DNA of 64,000 bases from Immersiella caudata. Its lineage: Eukaryota > Ascomycota > Sordariomycetes > Sordariales > Lasiosphaeriaceae. Numbering within the stretch: the stretch's first letter is position 1; each line of letters begins with the position of its first letter. Made by a program: the position numbers and the translations under genes. Below are positions 21,009 to 32,648 of this stretch, piece after piece. Under the pieces are notes generated by a model, which was not told where the DNA came from, did no database searches, and saw only the letters and a program-made list of their open reading frames with translations. The stretch lies in contig JAULSU010000006.1 of NCBI GenBank assembly GCA_030512335.1, positions 1 through 64,000 of the forward strand, in the 5' to 3' direction.

Positions 21009-21297
21009 GGTAAATGAGCGCCGGCAAAAAGGGGGAAACAAAAGGCCAAGGGGTACCCCCAAAACAATTGACTCGGATGGCAATTGAATGAATGGGCGAC
21101 TTGACGCAGGCGGGCAAACACGCACACCAACGACCCGGAAGGCCGAAAACTCGAGGTCGGATGGTCGGTTGAGGGATGGAACAGCAGTGTTCGATGCAAC
21201 TCAGATAGAGCCGGAAGATTGCATCTAAAGTGGCATCACCTCAAGTTAATTGCTCGCGGTGGGAGCTCTCTGCGACCCCACCAACGTAGCTACCTCC

Positions 21298-21306
21298 ATC
21301 TGATAA
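21298..21306 (+). promoter_or_regulatory. SreA-type GATA site ATCTGATAA
   Basis: This is a perfect match to the iron repressor consensus ATCWGATAA, 290 bases upstream of the siderophore importer start. SreA GATA factors repress iron-uptake genes when iron is plentiful. Binding is inferred. Confidence 0.75.
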
Positions 21307-21830
21307 GATTAGATCACGCAATACCAAGACCGTCCATGGCCTGTGACAGGCCTGCATATCCCGAGGTCGGGAACGGTTTGGGCGAGGTATACCGTGTGCT
21401 CAGCCGCCAAGCTGGCACTGTGGCATGTTGGGTGCGTGAAAAATCAATATTTCAGGACGCGCTTGACTGTTTGAAGCTCTCTGGCAGCTGGGCGGGCAAA
21501 AATTTTCTTGATCATCCATCTTAGCGAGCATGCAGAGCGTGGAGAGCTTCGTTGGTAGCTGCACCGAGCGGCTGCCAGGTGTGTCGAGACCCGTCAAATT
21601 TTCGAGGCAGGTGCCCTTGGTGGACCGATGCCGGTCTAGGCCCACAGCGTACCCTGGAGAGCGCTTGCAGTCGAGGGACGAAAGCAGTTAGCGGGTCGTC
21701 CCGCACAGGGGAGTCTTGAGGTGAGTCAATCTAATCAATCTGATTAGATAAAATCGTGGATTGCGATTCGTCGTCCTGCGAGGACACCTTGGCAGTTCGC
21801 TTAGCGCTGCACCACATTGGCCAAGAGATT

Positions 21831-21839
21831 TTATCAGAT
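21831..21839 (-). promoter_or_regulatory. SreA-type GATA site (reverse orientation)
   Basis: TTATCAGAT on the plus strand is the exact reverse complement of ATCTGATAA. It lies in the same 970-base region upstream of the importer gene, just beyond the 3' end of the hydratase gene. A near-match, CTGATTAGATAA, lies at about 21740. Confidence 0.65.
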
Positions 21840-21975
21840 GGGACAGACCTCCCATGGCACGATTCCGCGGACGGAGAGGGGTGGGGTGCAGCGTAGCCAC
21901 TGTCACCAATCGATCGGCAGTTCCATTTTCGGTCGCGTGCATTCTTTGCATTTTCTTTTCCCTCTCCCGTCTACA

Positions 21976-22907
21976 CTACAGCTTCGAATCCAGCCACCTG
22001 GGATCTCGCTTCTCCACAAACGCCCTCACGCCCTCGGCAAAGTTGGGGCCAGCCATCAGGCGAGGATACCACTGGTCTGCGAGGGCGGTGACGGCGCCCT
22101 CCACGCTGGCGTTCTCCCAGCTCATCCGCACGCCCACGCGACCGACAATTAGCGCATCGGGACTGTTGCTGCACATTTCCTTGGCAACACCCAAGGCCGC
22201 CGCGGCGACATCCTCCCCGGCACCCACCAAGCGCGTCACCAGGCCCCAGTCGTAGAGGGTCTGGGCGGCCACCCGTCTGCCTGTCAGGACCAGGTCCATG
22301 GTGCGCTGCAGGCCGATGGTGCGAGTGAGCCGCGGCAAGCACCCCGCTACGGCCACAATGCCCCGCTTCGCCTCGGGCAACGAAAACACGGCCGACGCGG
22401 ATGCGACCACGACATCGCAATTGGCCACCATCTCGAACCCGCCGCCCATGCACATGCCGTTGACCGCCGCAATGATGGGTTTTTTGCCGTCGCGTCGCGG
22501 TAGCCCTGCCAGGCCTGGCGCCCCCATGTCGTTGATCACGCCTGCCTGGTTCATCGCGTTCCACTCTGGTTGATGCCGCGGGTCAGTGTTGTTGCAGCTG
22601 AGCGCGCAGGAAAAGGCCTACCGTGGAGATCGGCCCCGGTACAGAATGCCCGCCCGACACCCGTAATGATGGCCACCCAGAGCGTCTCATCCTGGTCGAA
22701 CCACTCCCAAATCTGCGCAATCTCGCGGCTGGTGGCTTTGTCGATGCAGTTCAGCTTCTGTTGCCTGTCGAGCATAACTTGCACCACATGTTCGTGGGGA
22801 AAGGTCACGCGGAAGTGCTGGTAGGTGAGGGGACGGGATCGCAAAGACATGTCGAGGATGGTGATGGAGTGCTGATGCTGCACAGGTTTGCGCGGGATCC
22901 GTGACAT
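21976..22907 (-). CDS. sidH: Enoyl-CoA hydratase/isomerase, SidH-like, peroxisomal
   Basis: Two minus-strand exons (22907–22622, 22565–21976) give 291 residues; the intron is 56 bases. The crotonase fold is clear: VGRAFCTGADLHG at ~83–95 (oxyanion hole), then KPIIAAVNGMCMGGGFEMV and SLPEAKRGIVAVAG. The C-terminus is SKL, the canonical PTS1 peroxisome signal. Beside a SidF-like acyltransferase in a siderophore cluster, the best match is SidH, which dehydrates mevalonyl-CoA to anhydromevalonyl-CoA. SidH and SidF are reported to be peroxisomal in Aspergillus. A second in-frame Met is at residue 20 (22850). The gene is divergent from sidF, sharing a 407-base promoter. The symbol rests on context plus motifs. 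Confidence 0.88.
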
Positions 22908-23314
22908 GCAGCCCCACCTTCACTATTTTCGCTATCGCCTTTATACACCGGGGATGTGACACAATTTGAGAGGCGGTATCTAGCGTTGTTTCATGCAGGA
23001 GCATGTGCCCTGGAGCCCGAGAATAGACAATGCGACATCGGTACCGCGAATCCCACCAAGTTCGGTGCCTTCGTCGCATGGACGGCAACACGCCGCTTCG
23101 GGTCTCAGTTGGGGCCAGGCCAGGCCCCTCCCGGGTTGGACTTGGGATCCACCTGTGCCTGCGGCTGCATACCACTCAACCCTACACCAGCTCCCGTCGC
23201 GGTTCCCCGCCCTTGTACCTTGAGAGTTACCTCCCCTCCAAGCTCGTTGCCCGAGCCATTCGCACCCGCCCGCGCCATCCATTGAAGCTTCACATCGACG
23301 TCACGACCATCAAG
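22908..23314. promoter_or_regulatory. Shared divergent promoter of the sidH-like and sidF-like genes
   Basis: The 407 bases lie between the two start codons, a layout that allows joint control of two consecutive pathway steps. I see single TATC/GATA cores (for example near 22975) but no full ATCWGATAA site. Confidence 0.6.
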
Positions 23315-24741
23315 ATGGCTTCCAATCTGATTGTCCAGCCCAACTACCCGCCGCTGAAGCTTCCGCACCCCTTTCTGACTTCGTACCGAGTCAAGGCGGT
23401 CGCGGGAACCACACCAGCCAAGCTTGTCTTGACACTGGAACAGCAGCCCGCCGAGGGGAAGCCTTTGCCCGAATCTCTTCACTCTGAAAGGCTCTTTTGG
23501 CAAGAGCTGGCCGTCCCTTCGAAGCAGAACACCCCTCCCATCTCGGATAACAGCCCTTGGGCACGAGCTCACCGGAGCCCTTCGACCTCCTTCAGCTGGA
23601 CTGGAGCCAGTGCGCCCTCCTTGGGCCAGATCTGGAACGTCGTCCACGCCATCTACCTCGCCCACCCCAAGCTCGAGTACTTCCGAGTTACTCTTCACGG
23701 AACAGACGCAGTTGTGATCCGGGGCGAGCTCCTCACTACCGGTCTCGCAGCAGAACACCCTAAGCAGAGACATCCCAAAGCATGGCACCCGGTCAGGAAA
23801 CAGACGGCGAGCGCCCATGACGCAGAACTTCTCATACTTCGGGGGGCTTTCTGGCAAGGAGCTGCGTCGCCAACTGGCCCTCGACCAATTTGGGTGACGG
23901 GAGACGGCACCGACAAGCAGATGCGAAAGCCGCTGGCCGAATACCCCATTACCCCTGAGAGGTACGAGATCACCAACCGCTTCCCTGATGAGCCCGTCTA
24001 CACGCGCCATCCCACGAGGCGACCCAAGCCCTTCCCCGGATCTATTTGCTACAGTCGATACGTGCCCGAGATCGACGCCCATTTTTCCCTCGAGGTTGTG
24101 AACTGGGAGGACGAGGAGCACTTGAAACTTTTCAACACCTGGCAGAACGACCCCCGTGTGGCGGCAGGATGGAACGAGACGGGGACATTGGATCAGCACC
24201 GGGAATACCTGCGGAAGCTGCACGTAGACCCGCACGTTCTGTGTCTCTTTGGACGTTTTGACAGCTCCCGGTTCGCGTATTTCGAGCTCTACTGGGCAAA
24301 GGTTCGTCTCAATCGCCTTCCCCCTTATGCTTGGGTCACAGCAGCTGATTGTTGTCTCACACCGCACAGGAAGACCATTACGGCGCCCACTACGACGGTG
24401 GCGACTACGATCGGGGACGTCACTCTCTTGTGGGCGACCCGTCCTTCCGCGGAGCGCAGCGAGTCAACGCTTGGTACTCCAGCTGCATCCACTACTGCTT
24501 CCTGGACGAGCCCCGGACGGTAAACGTGGTGGGAGAGCCCAAGGCATCAGGGGCCATCATTTTGTCGTACGAGAACTCGCAGGGTCTCACCATCGGAAAG
24601 TACGTCGACTTTGGCCACAAGCGGTCGGTGCACTCGATCTGCAGCCGGGAGAAGTGGTTCCAGCTGTGCCCGCTGTTCTGGGATGGACGTGAACGACCCC
24701 TGGAGTCGGCGGACCGGGCAGCATGGAACGCGAAACTATAG
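23315..24741 (+). CDS. sidF: N5-hydroxyornithine acyltransferase, SidF-like, peroxisomal
   Basis: Two exons (23315–24301, 24370–24741) give 452 residues, close to the length of Aspergillus SidF; the intron is 68 bases (GTTCGT donor). The C-terminal half carries the siderophore acyltransferase domain (GNAT-related, AlcB/IucB type): FNTWQNDPRVAAGWNETG, GRFDSSRFAYFELYWAKED, then YDGGDYDRGRHSLVGDP and FRGAQRVNAWYSS. It should transfer an anhydromevalonyl group to N5-hydroxyornithine. The last three residues are AKL, a PTS1 variant, matching the SKL of the neighbouring hydratase. Start chosen at MASNLIVQ after ATCAAG; the open frame runs 95 codons further upstream into the promoter without coding features. 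Confidence 0.92.
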
Positions 24742-25398
24742 AATCTAGACGAATGAAATGAATGACATACCCCCTGAGCATCATTTCCAAGTTCAGCAGC
24801 ATCTCACACGAGCCAGACCACTGGAGCACAAGCGCACCGTGACCGCAAACACCGGTTCGTCCAGGGTTGCGGCAAAAGCAAGCGCCAAGACGCGCAGGAT
24901 AATTTTTTTCACCGTTGACCCAGCGGCAATGGTCTCCCCTCTGGTTGCAGTGTTCCATCACGCAACTCGTTCCTAGCGCGCCCCACCACGGAGATGTTGA
25001 AGTTGCCCCCCATCTTCTCTCTCACCCCCTGTTCATAGGGACCCACAAACAATTCAAGCCGCAAATATCCTGGTCCACACCAAAGGGGGCTCGCCCGATG
25101 TCGGCTCCGGTGTTCTAAACCCTTTTGGGCATACACACCTCCGGGCTACCCTGTGCTGCAAGCCGTCTTGCGGGCAGCCAGGGGACCCTCTACGGGGCTT
25201 GTTCCAGACGCTGCGATCCAACGGTACTCTCCCGAGCGGGTTGCACATATCCCCGTTTGCTGCGGTGACGCAACGGCAACTTGTTGAGCATCACTTCTCT
25301 ATAAGTCGTTGCGGCCAACAAGACCGACACCCATACCTTCGGTTTTGCTGTCAAACGTTCCCCCGAGAGGTGCACAAGCTGTCCGAGTCGCTGTCACC
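24742..25398. other. Intergenic, upstream of the ABC transporter
   Basis: The 657-base region holds the sidF-like 3' end and the promoter of the ABC transporter. No gene and no ATCWGATAA site were found. A TATAAGTC stretch near 25300 lies about 100 bases before the start codon. Confidence 0.6.
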
Positions 25399-28300
25399 AT
25401 GGGGCTCTTCAACATCGCATCGAGCTACATCCGGCTCCTTCTCGCTGGAGGACCTTCCAAAGGCGAGCTGTGCATGCTCGGATGCGCCTTCATCTTTGCC
25501 ATTGCATCGGGCGTTCCCTTCCCCCTTATTGGCGTCTTCTTCGGCCAGCTCCTCAACGACTTCAACTCGGCATCATGCGAGCTCGAGACCAGTGACGCCA
25601 TCGAGTCGGCTGATGGGTACCAAGATAGCGTCAACCAAAAGGTTCTCATGATTTTGTACCTGGCCATCGCCCAGTTCGTCACCATATACGGCCACCTCCT
25701 CTGCTGGAGTCTCTATGGCGCCCGACTCGCCCAGCGCCTCCGCGAGACGTACCTCTCCCGCCTGCTCCGCCAAGAGCCGTCCTACTTTGACGAACTCCCG
25801 CCAGGAGAGGTCGCATCGAGACTCAGCACCGACATTCAGACCATTCGCTCGGGCACTTCCGAAAAGATGGGCATTGTTCTCTCCAGCATCTCTTTCTTTG
25901 TGACGGCCTACATTGTCGCCTTTGTGTTGCACTACGAGCTAGCAGCAACGCTGATTTGGTTGGTCCCGGCATACTTTGTCATGTCGTTTGTGGGCAGCCA
26001 CTATATCGAAAAATACGCGGGACTCATGACCGACTACGCAGCTTCGGCGGCAGGCATTGCATCCGAGGCCCTCAACAATGTCGTGGTCGTGCAGGCGTTT
26101 GGGGCCAACGTGAGGCTGGAGAACAAGTTTGCCAAGGCACTTGGACAGTCCAAACGGGAAGGACTCAAAAAGGCCACGGCGGTGGGCATTCAGACGGGTG
26201 TTTTGTACTTCATTGCGTACTCGGCCAATGGTCTTGCGTTCTGGAGGGGAAGCTCGTACATTGCGGAGGCTGCCACTGGAGGAGGAGGCACTACTGTTGG
26301 TGCCACGTTTACCGTGATCTTCATCTTGGTTGAGGGTGGGTTCTCTGTCCTCCTTGAATCTGGTAAAATTTGATCTTGCTGACTCTTTCCAGCTACTCTC
26401 CTTTTAAGTCAGGTAGCACCATTCACCCATCTGTTCGTTGCAGCCGTTGCATCTTTCCGGAAGCTCGGCGGTGAAATCAACCGTGAGTCGTTGATTGATG
26501 GCACGTCCGACTCAGGCCTCCGCATCTCAAAGCCCGAGAGCGGCTTCGAGCTCAAGGATGTGTCCTTCACCTACCCCAGTCGCCCCGAGGTGCCTGTTCT
26601 GAACAAGATCAACATCCAGATCCCCCTTGCCAAGCACACCGCTATCGTTGGTCTCTCGGGCAGTGGCAAGTCGACCGTGGCCAGCCTTGTCACCAGACTT
26701 TACGATCCAACGGAGGGCGTGATCACGTTTGGTGGCCACGACATCAAGCAACTCAACGTCCGAGATTTGAGGAGTCGACTGAGTCTTGTTCAGCAGGAGC
26801 CCTCCCTTCTCGACCGTTCACTTCTGGAGAACATCGCCCACGGTCTTGTGAATTCCAGCAACCCCAGCCATGCCCACTTGCGACCCACTGTTCTCAGCTC
26901 TGAACTTGCCGACTTGGCAAATGAAGTCAGGGAGGAGGGCAAGGACCTCACTGCGGCGGCCGAAGCAAGGGGATCCGTGGTTTTTGAGATTATGAAGCTC
27001 ACCCAGCACGCCGCTCAACTTGCCGATGCCCACGACTTCATCACCCGCTTGCCTCATGGGTACGCAACATCGGTTGGGTCCAGTGGAAGACTCATCAGCG
27101 GCGGCCAGAAGCAACGAGTGTCTCTTGCCCGAGCCCTCGTCAAGGATCCGGCGGTGCTCGTCATGGACGAAGCGACCGCAGCTCTTGACTCTCGCAGTGA
27201 GGAACGCATCAAGCAGGCCATTGCCAACATCTCATCCGGAAGGACAGTCTTGACCATTGCCCATCGCCTCTCAACCATCACAGCCGCCGACAACATCATT
27301 GTCATGCACAAGGGCGATGTGGTTGAGGAAGGCGACCACGCCACGCTCATGGCCAAGAACGGAACTTACGCCGACCTCGTCCGGATGCAGGGTCTTGGCC
27401 ATGGAGCTGCCTCGACCAACGATGACGGTGCTGAGAGCATCAACAGCGTCACCAAGTCGGACACTGTTGTCTCCAGTAGCCTGGTCGAAAAGACCCCTGT
27501 TATCACGACTGAGGTTGCATCCTCAGATTCGATTGCGGAAGAGGAACCTGAGCCCGAGACACCCCCCAAGACGTTGTGGGGGCTGTTAAGAGGCTATGGC
27601 CCAGCCCTAAGACCCCACCTGATCATGATTCTCCTAGCCCTCCTCGGTGCCACTGTAGTGGGAGGTGCCTTCTCCGGCGAAGCCGTCATCTTCGGCAACA
27701 CAGTCGGTGCGCTGAACATCTGCAAGACACCCGACAGCATCCGGGACCGCGGTAGCTTCTTCGGCCTCATGTTCTTCATCCTGGCCATCATCGAGCTCTT
27801 TGCCAACATCTTCAGCTGGGTGGGTTTCGGATGGGTGACGGAGCGCATCGTCTATTCGGTCCGTGTTTTATCTTTCCGCTCCTTGTTTGAGCAAGACATC
27901 CAGTGGCATCAGTCCAGCGGCCGCACCCCCGCCATGCTGCTCTCGTACATCACGCGCGATGGTAACGCCCTGGCCGGTCTGAGCGGGTCTGTCATCGGCA
28001 CCCTCTTTTCCATCACTGTCAACCTCATCGCCGCCATTGTCTTGACTCACATCATCTCTTGGCGCATCGCCTTGGTCTGTCTCGCCCTGGTGCCCCTTCT
28101 CCTTGGCGCTGGTCTCCTGGAGCTCCGCGTCCTCGGCCGATTCGAAGACCGCCACGAAAACGCATACACCAACTCGGTCGACATAGGCACGGAAGCTATT
28201 TCGTCCATCAAGACCATTGCCGCTTTGTCTCTTGAAGAAAACACGCTCAACACCTACCGCCGCTCCCTCCGCGGCCCCCGAAAGGAGACCCTCCGCGTCA

Positions 28301-29394
28301 CCATCCAGGCCAGTCTCTGCCAAGCGGCAACCTACTTCCTCGGCAACTGCGTCAACGCCCTCGCCTACTGGTGGGGAGGCAAAGAAATCGCCGCCGGCCA
28401 CGTCACAACCACTCAGTTCCTCATCGTCGTCTTCTCCCTCCTCGTATCCGCCCTCCTCTGGAGCCAAATGTTCGCCCTCGCCCCTGAGCTCTCTAGCGCC
28501 CGCAACGCCATGGCCCGCATCCTCGGCCTCATTGAGATCGGATCAACCCGTATGAAGGGCCACATCGACCCCCTTCCCATCGACACCCCGTCCTCGGAAG
28601 AAAAGACCATTGGCGATCACCCCCCTCCTTCTTCAGGCGGCGGTGCATCCTCCGTCCAATTCCAAAACGTCCACTTTGCCTATCCAGCCCGCCCAGATGC
28701 CCCGGTCCTCCGCGGCCTCACCCTCGACATCAAACCCGGCACCTTCTGCGCCCTCGTCGGCCCCAGCGGAGCCGGAAAATCCACCATCATCGCTCTTGTC
28801 GAGCGTCTGTACACACCCGAGTCAGGATCTATCACTATCGACGGCGTTAATATCACCGAGCTTACCCGCGATGTTTCCTTCCGCGATAATATCGCCCTCG
28901 TGCCGCAGGAGAGCATGCTCTTCGAGGGGAGTATCACGTTCAATATTGGTCTCGGTGCGAGACCGGGACACGAGGCGTCCCAGGCGGAGATCGAAGAGGC
29001 GTGCAGGTTGGCAAATATCCATGATGTGATTATGGGGCTGCCAGAGGGTTACGAGACACCTTGTGGCCCAAACGGGACGAGATTCTCCGGTGGCCAGAAA
29101 CAAAGACTGTCGATTGCCAGGGCGTTGGTGCGCAAGCCTAAGTTGTTGATTCTGGACGAGCCGACAAGTGCGCTAGATGCTGAGTCAGAGAGGTTATTGC
29201 AGGATGGGCTAGAGAAGGCGGCGAGGGGGGTCACGGTTATTGCGATTGCGCATAGGTTGCATACGATTCGGAAGGCGGATTGTATCTTTTTGATTGAGGA
29301 GGGGAGGTGCGTGGATTCGGGGAGACATGAGGAGCTGGTTGAGAGGTCGGCTAGTTATCGGGCGAATGTGATGCACCAGACGGTTGCAGAGTAA
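25399..29394 (+). CDS. Full ABC-B transporter, SitT-like
   Basis: Two exons (25399–26335, 26393–29394) give 1,312 residues, typical for a (TMD-NBD)x2 transporter; the 57-base intron joins VEATLLLSQVAPF in phase. NBD1 has Walker A GLSGSGKST (~400), signature LISGGQKQR and Walker B VLVMDEATAALD (~570). A linker rich in S, T and E follows. TMD2 spans ~710–1010. NBD2 has GPSGAGKST (~1100), FSGGQKQRLS and LLILDEPTSALD (~1230). Both sites look catalytically complete. NBD1 carries a ~60-residue insertion between the Q-loop and the signature. In Aspergillus an ABC-B gene (sitT) sits beside sidD, sidF and sidH. A role in exporting siderophore, precursors or breakdown products is inferred, and multidrug efflux is possible. 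Confidence 0.92.
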
Positions 29395-29491
29395 TGTGAT
29401 AGAAGCACTATAGAATCTACCGGTTTCGTTCATTCCATTGTTGCTGCGTTTGTCTCTTCCGAACTTCCCAGTGAAACTCTGCACGTTAAAT

Positions 29492-30047
29492 TCAGGGGCT
29501 GACGTAAACGGGACCGAGCTCCGCCCCCTGTGTAGCTTGCTCCGGTTCCTTGATCTCGGAAACGTGAAAGCCGTTCAGAATCCTCAGGTTCAACGGAGCA
29601 AGCAGTTTGGCCCGCCCGTGAAGGCCTCTGTACGCCTCGGGGAGGTTGGCAATCTGCTCTTCATCCAGCCCCGCGGCCGTGTTGGTCAAGTTGACACCAC
29701 ATGTTTTGCAGAACCACTTCTCCACACACTTTGTGCCGAACGAGTACCTGTTCATGTTGTCCTTGCCCTGTATGACGACCTGGTCTTTCAGGGGGTACAC
29801 CCACACGTAGCCATTCTGCTCAGGGGTTAGAGTCCGGTCTTCCACATGAGACATTGACACTTACACGGTTACAAATGCTGCAGTTGCATTCAATTACAGT
29901 CCCTGGATACTCCTTGTCAAGAGGCGTCGTCTTGAGCGCCAAGGTGACAGCACCACAGTGGCAACTCCCATAGTACATCTTGGCGTTGTCATCGGAAGCC
30001 GAGGGCTCTGGTCCCGAGTAAGTTGGCGGCTGATACTTTGCGCCCAT
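29492..30047 (-). CDS. GFA/CENP-V-fold protein 1
   Basis: Two minus-strand exons (30047–29865, 29815–29492) give 168 residues; the 49-base intron has a GTAAGT donor. The GFA zinc fold is visible: GSCHCGAVTLAL near 29–40, ECNCSICNR near 53–61, and FCKTCGVNL in the second exon. The family includes glutathione-dependent formaldehyde-activating enzyme and CENP-V; most fungal members have no known substrate. It is tail-to-tail with the ABC gene (97 bases) and next to a second GFA gene, which suggests an old tandem duplication. Whether it serves the siderophore pathway is unknown. Confidence 0.85.
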
Positions 30048-30127
30048 TGCCGCGCCATCGATACTTCACAGCCGTGTTGTCAGCTAGGTATCTGACCGAA
30101 CGAGACTCCAGTTGCGAGTTGTTGCAC

Positions 30128-30578
30128 TTACAGCAGCCCCTTCAGTTCCCGGATGTTGAGTCCCTGGATGGCACGAGCCTGGAATTGGCATGTCAGATTG
30201 ACTTCATCTTGGACCAAGCTGTATCAACGTCGAAACGAATAATTGAAGTTCCTGGAAACTCACATTCAGCCCACGGCGAGGCTCCTGGTCATCACTCTTC
30301 AGCACAACCATCAACGGAGTCGCACAAACAGGGCAAAACTTGTGCAGCCACTTTCCGTCGCCGAAAGTGTACGTGGTGAGGTCCGCCTCGTCGCCCTTGA
30401 CAACCCGATAGCTTCCAGGGGCGGGAGAAAGCCAAAGGTATGCCTTCTTGTAGCAGATGCTGCAGTTGCATTCGTGTGCCGTCTGGATCTCGGGCGCCTC
30501 CATTTCGTACACGAATGCGGTGCAGTGGCAGTTGCCGCGGTACGTCTTGAGCGGAGGCTTTCTCTCTGTATCTGCCAT
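30128..30578 (-). CDS. GFA/CENP-V-fold protein 2
   Basis: Two minus-strand exons (30578–30264, 30178–30128) give 121 residues. The 85-base intron lets the frame continue as GLN-ARAIQGLNIRELKGLL to a TAA at 30128. Zinc motifs: RGNCHCTAFVYEM near 15–27, ECNCSICYKK near 36–45, then FCPVCATPLMV. Length and end match the usual short fungal GFA proteins. The start at MADTERKPP has a good context (GCCATGG); the open frame upstream adds a hydrophobic stretch that is probably leader sequence. It lies 80 bases upstream of GFA protein 1 in the same orientation. Confidence 0.83.
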
Positions 30579-31104
30579 GGCGAATGAGGAGTTCGTGACT
30601 GCAATGACCAAGGTTGATGAAAAGAAATTACGGAACAGCACGATGGAATGCCCACCGTTGTTGAAATCTAATGGAAGGCAGAGCCACTGAGAGGCAAGGT
30701 GTCCTAGTTGGCAATCTCCTGTAAGACTTCGGAATCTCGGGTCGACTTCAACCCCGCATGCAGCCTGATTGGAGGTTGGCGATGCCAGAGCGCATCCCTT
30801 GCATGATACACGTGCAGCATAAATACGCGGATTCGAGCAAACAGATAATCAATAGCGACGAAGCCCATTGTTGCTAAAGTTGTTGATAGAGTCTCGCTGC
30901 TTACCGAGGTGTTATGTGGAGTTTCCCCGATAACAAAAGCCAGACAACACGGTTAGATCGTAAGCTTGGCAGCCACTCCGAATAACATCAAGTCACACGT
31001 GAAGCTGCACCTGAGCTAAAAAAAAGAAAAGAAGTGAAAACCCCTAACTGAATCAAGACTTCAAGTGCCTGTTGCTGTTCCCGGAGACAAAAATGAGATA
31101 CAAT
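30579..31104. other. Intergenic upstream of GFA genes
   Basis: No gene is seen. The left part is promoter for the second GFA gene. The right end holds a T-run on the minus strand (31089–31093) that can serve as the pol III terminator of the tRNA-Thr. Confidence 0.65.
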
Positions 31105-31175
31105 GCCCACTATCAGAATCGAACTGATGACCTTATCATTACTAGTGATACGCTCTACCACTGAGCCAAGCGGGC
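31105..31175 (-). tRNA. tRNA-Thr(AGT)
   Basis: The 71-nt minus-strand sequence gives a complete cloverleaf: acceptor GCCCGCT/AGTGGGC, D arm GGCTCAGTGGTAGAGC, anticodon stem TATCA/TGATA with loop CTAGTAA (anticodon AGT, threonine), and T arm ATCAG-TTCGATT-CTGAT. The A box (TGGCTCAGTGG) and B box (GTTCGATTC) are intact. TTTTT follows 11 bases after the 3' end, a standard pol III stop. There is no intron. Confidence 0.95.
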
Positions 31176-31353
31176 TTCATTGGTGAGTATTAGGAGCGAA
31201 ATGAGAGTTTACCAATCCAGCGGGAGTCGCGGAAGTCAAAGTTGCAAAGTTGCACATCAGGCTTCAGCCCAGGCAATGACGATGCACAAACCAGAGGAAC
31301 AGAAGTTAGGTATCAGATTGGACTGCATGCGTCTAATTCTAAAACTCGGCTAG

Positions 31354-32648
31354 TCACCTGCTCACTAGCTCATACTCCGCTGGCTCGGCAATCGTGCTCA
31401 AATATAACAGCACCCTCTTGACCAGCCATTTCCTCGGCTCTGCCTGGTCGTCATTACTCAAAGCATGAGACGCCCCGGGGATGATGCCGCTGTGCTCCGC
31501 ATCCCATACCGGCGTTGGCCCTTCACGATCAGCCGCCCTTTGCCATCTCGACAGTAACTCCTCCTTGTCGACCCACTCGGGCACCGACTGATCGGCCCCG
31601 GACATCAACACCGTCAACTTGCCCCTCAACAACCCCCTTTCGCGCACCATGCCGAACGTCCTGGCGAGCTGTTCGTTCCCCAAGTCCGAGCTGAACATGT
31701 CATCATCCCCAGGTGCGTCGGGAGTATCCGGGCTCACCAGACTCAAAAATCGGCGACAGCTGACGGGCGTGTTTAGGGGGTACCCAAACTGCGACGTCAA
31801 TGCTATTGGCAGCATGGTGTCAAAGGGTCCACCCCTTTCCACGCCCTCCTTCGCCAGGGCGACCAGCTTGTCGTACGTCTCTCTCAACTCTGCGGGCGTT
31901 CTCCCCAGGAAGCCGTCACGCATGATGTAAAGGATGGCTTCTCGATCAGACACCGGCGCTTGCATGATGGCGCCGTCTAGGGCCGGGCGAGTGCAGTGCT
32001 CCAGGTAGGGGTCAAAAGTGGGGCTGCCCGTGTGCGGATTAGGCCGCGACAGGTAGTGAAGCACGCACTGAGAGCCGGTGGAATGGCCAAAGACGACAAT
32101 CATGCCGGGGTTGCCGTACTTTTCCTTTTTGTAGTCCTGGATATAGCGGACACATTGGGCAATCTCATCGGTGTCGCGGTCGAGATGTCCGAAACCCCAC
32201 CCCTGGTAGGAGGAGGTGAGGGTCATGGAGAAGATGGACCATTCTGTGGGCTGAAGGCCTTCGACGACGTCGGCGACGTAGGATGTCGTGGCCAGACCGT
32301 CGCCCAGGCCGCCAAGGAAGAGCACGCTGTGAGGCTGCGAGGTGGCGGTGGCCGAGGTGAACTCGTAGGCGACCTGCGTCTCGGTCTGCAATCATTTCGG
32401 TGTTAGTGAGTGATGAACTGTCCAGTGAGTGGCGCACTGCACGCAAGCCAACAATTTTAGGCGGGTTGGGAACGCACATAGTGGTGCAGGATACCTGGCG
32501 ACCCCCGCCGCGGCCAGAATTCGGAGCCCATGGTGTGCACGTTTTGGGAGCGATGGGCTGTGTGACGCGCCGAAAGTCGCGCAGACAGGATTCTAGACGC
32601 TGGAGTCGACGCGCGAGGTGCTGTTAGCAGCCAGCGGGGGAGGACCAT
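31354..32648 (-). CDS. sidJ: SidJ-like siderophore esterase (DUF1749 hydrolase)
   Basis: Two minus-strand exons (32648–32478, 32385–31354) give 400 residues; the intron is 92 bases (GTGCGT donor). This is an alpha/beta hydrolase: LFLGGLGDGLATTSYV for the oxyanion loop, then GHSTGSQCVLHYL with the nucleophile serine, and a late SGADQSVPEWV and GASHAL (acid and histidine). DUF1749 contains SidJ, which in Aspergillus fumigatus hydrolyses fusarinine C inside the cell to free iron. The first 39 residues are basic and could be a mitochondrial-type leader; Met40 (32531, ACCATGG) is an alternative start giving a cytosolic form. It is divergent from the NRPS gene with two SreA-type sites between. Confidence 0.87.

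Noticed and set aside
19072..21087. 671-codon open frame on the plus strand
   Set aside because: It is antisense to the siderophore importer, whose three exons splice cleanly and show MFS motifs. The plus frame has a low-complexity D/E/H composition typical of a shadow.
23105..24367. 420-codon minus-strand frame across the acyltransferase
   Set aside because: Shadow of the SidF-like gene; no domain of its own.
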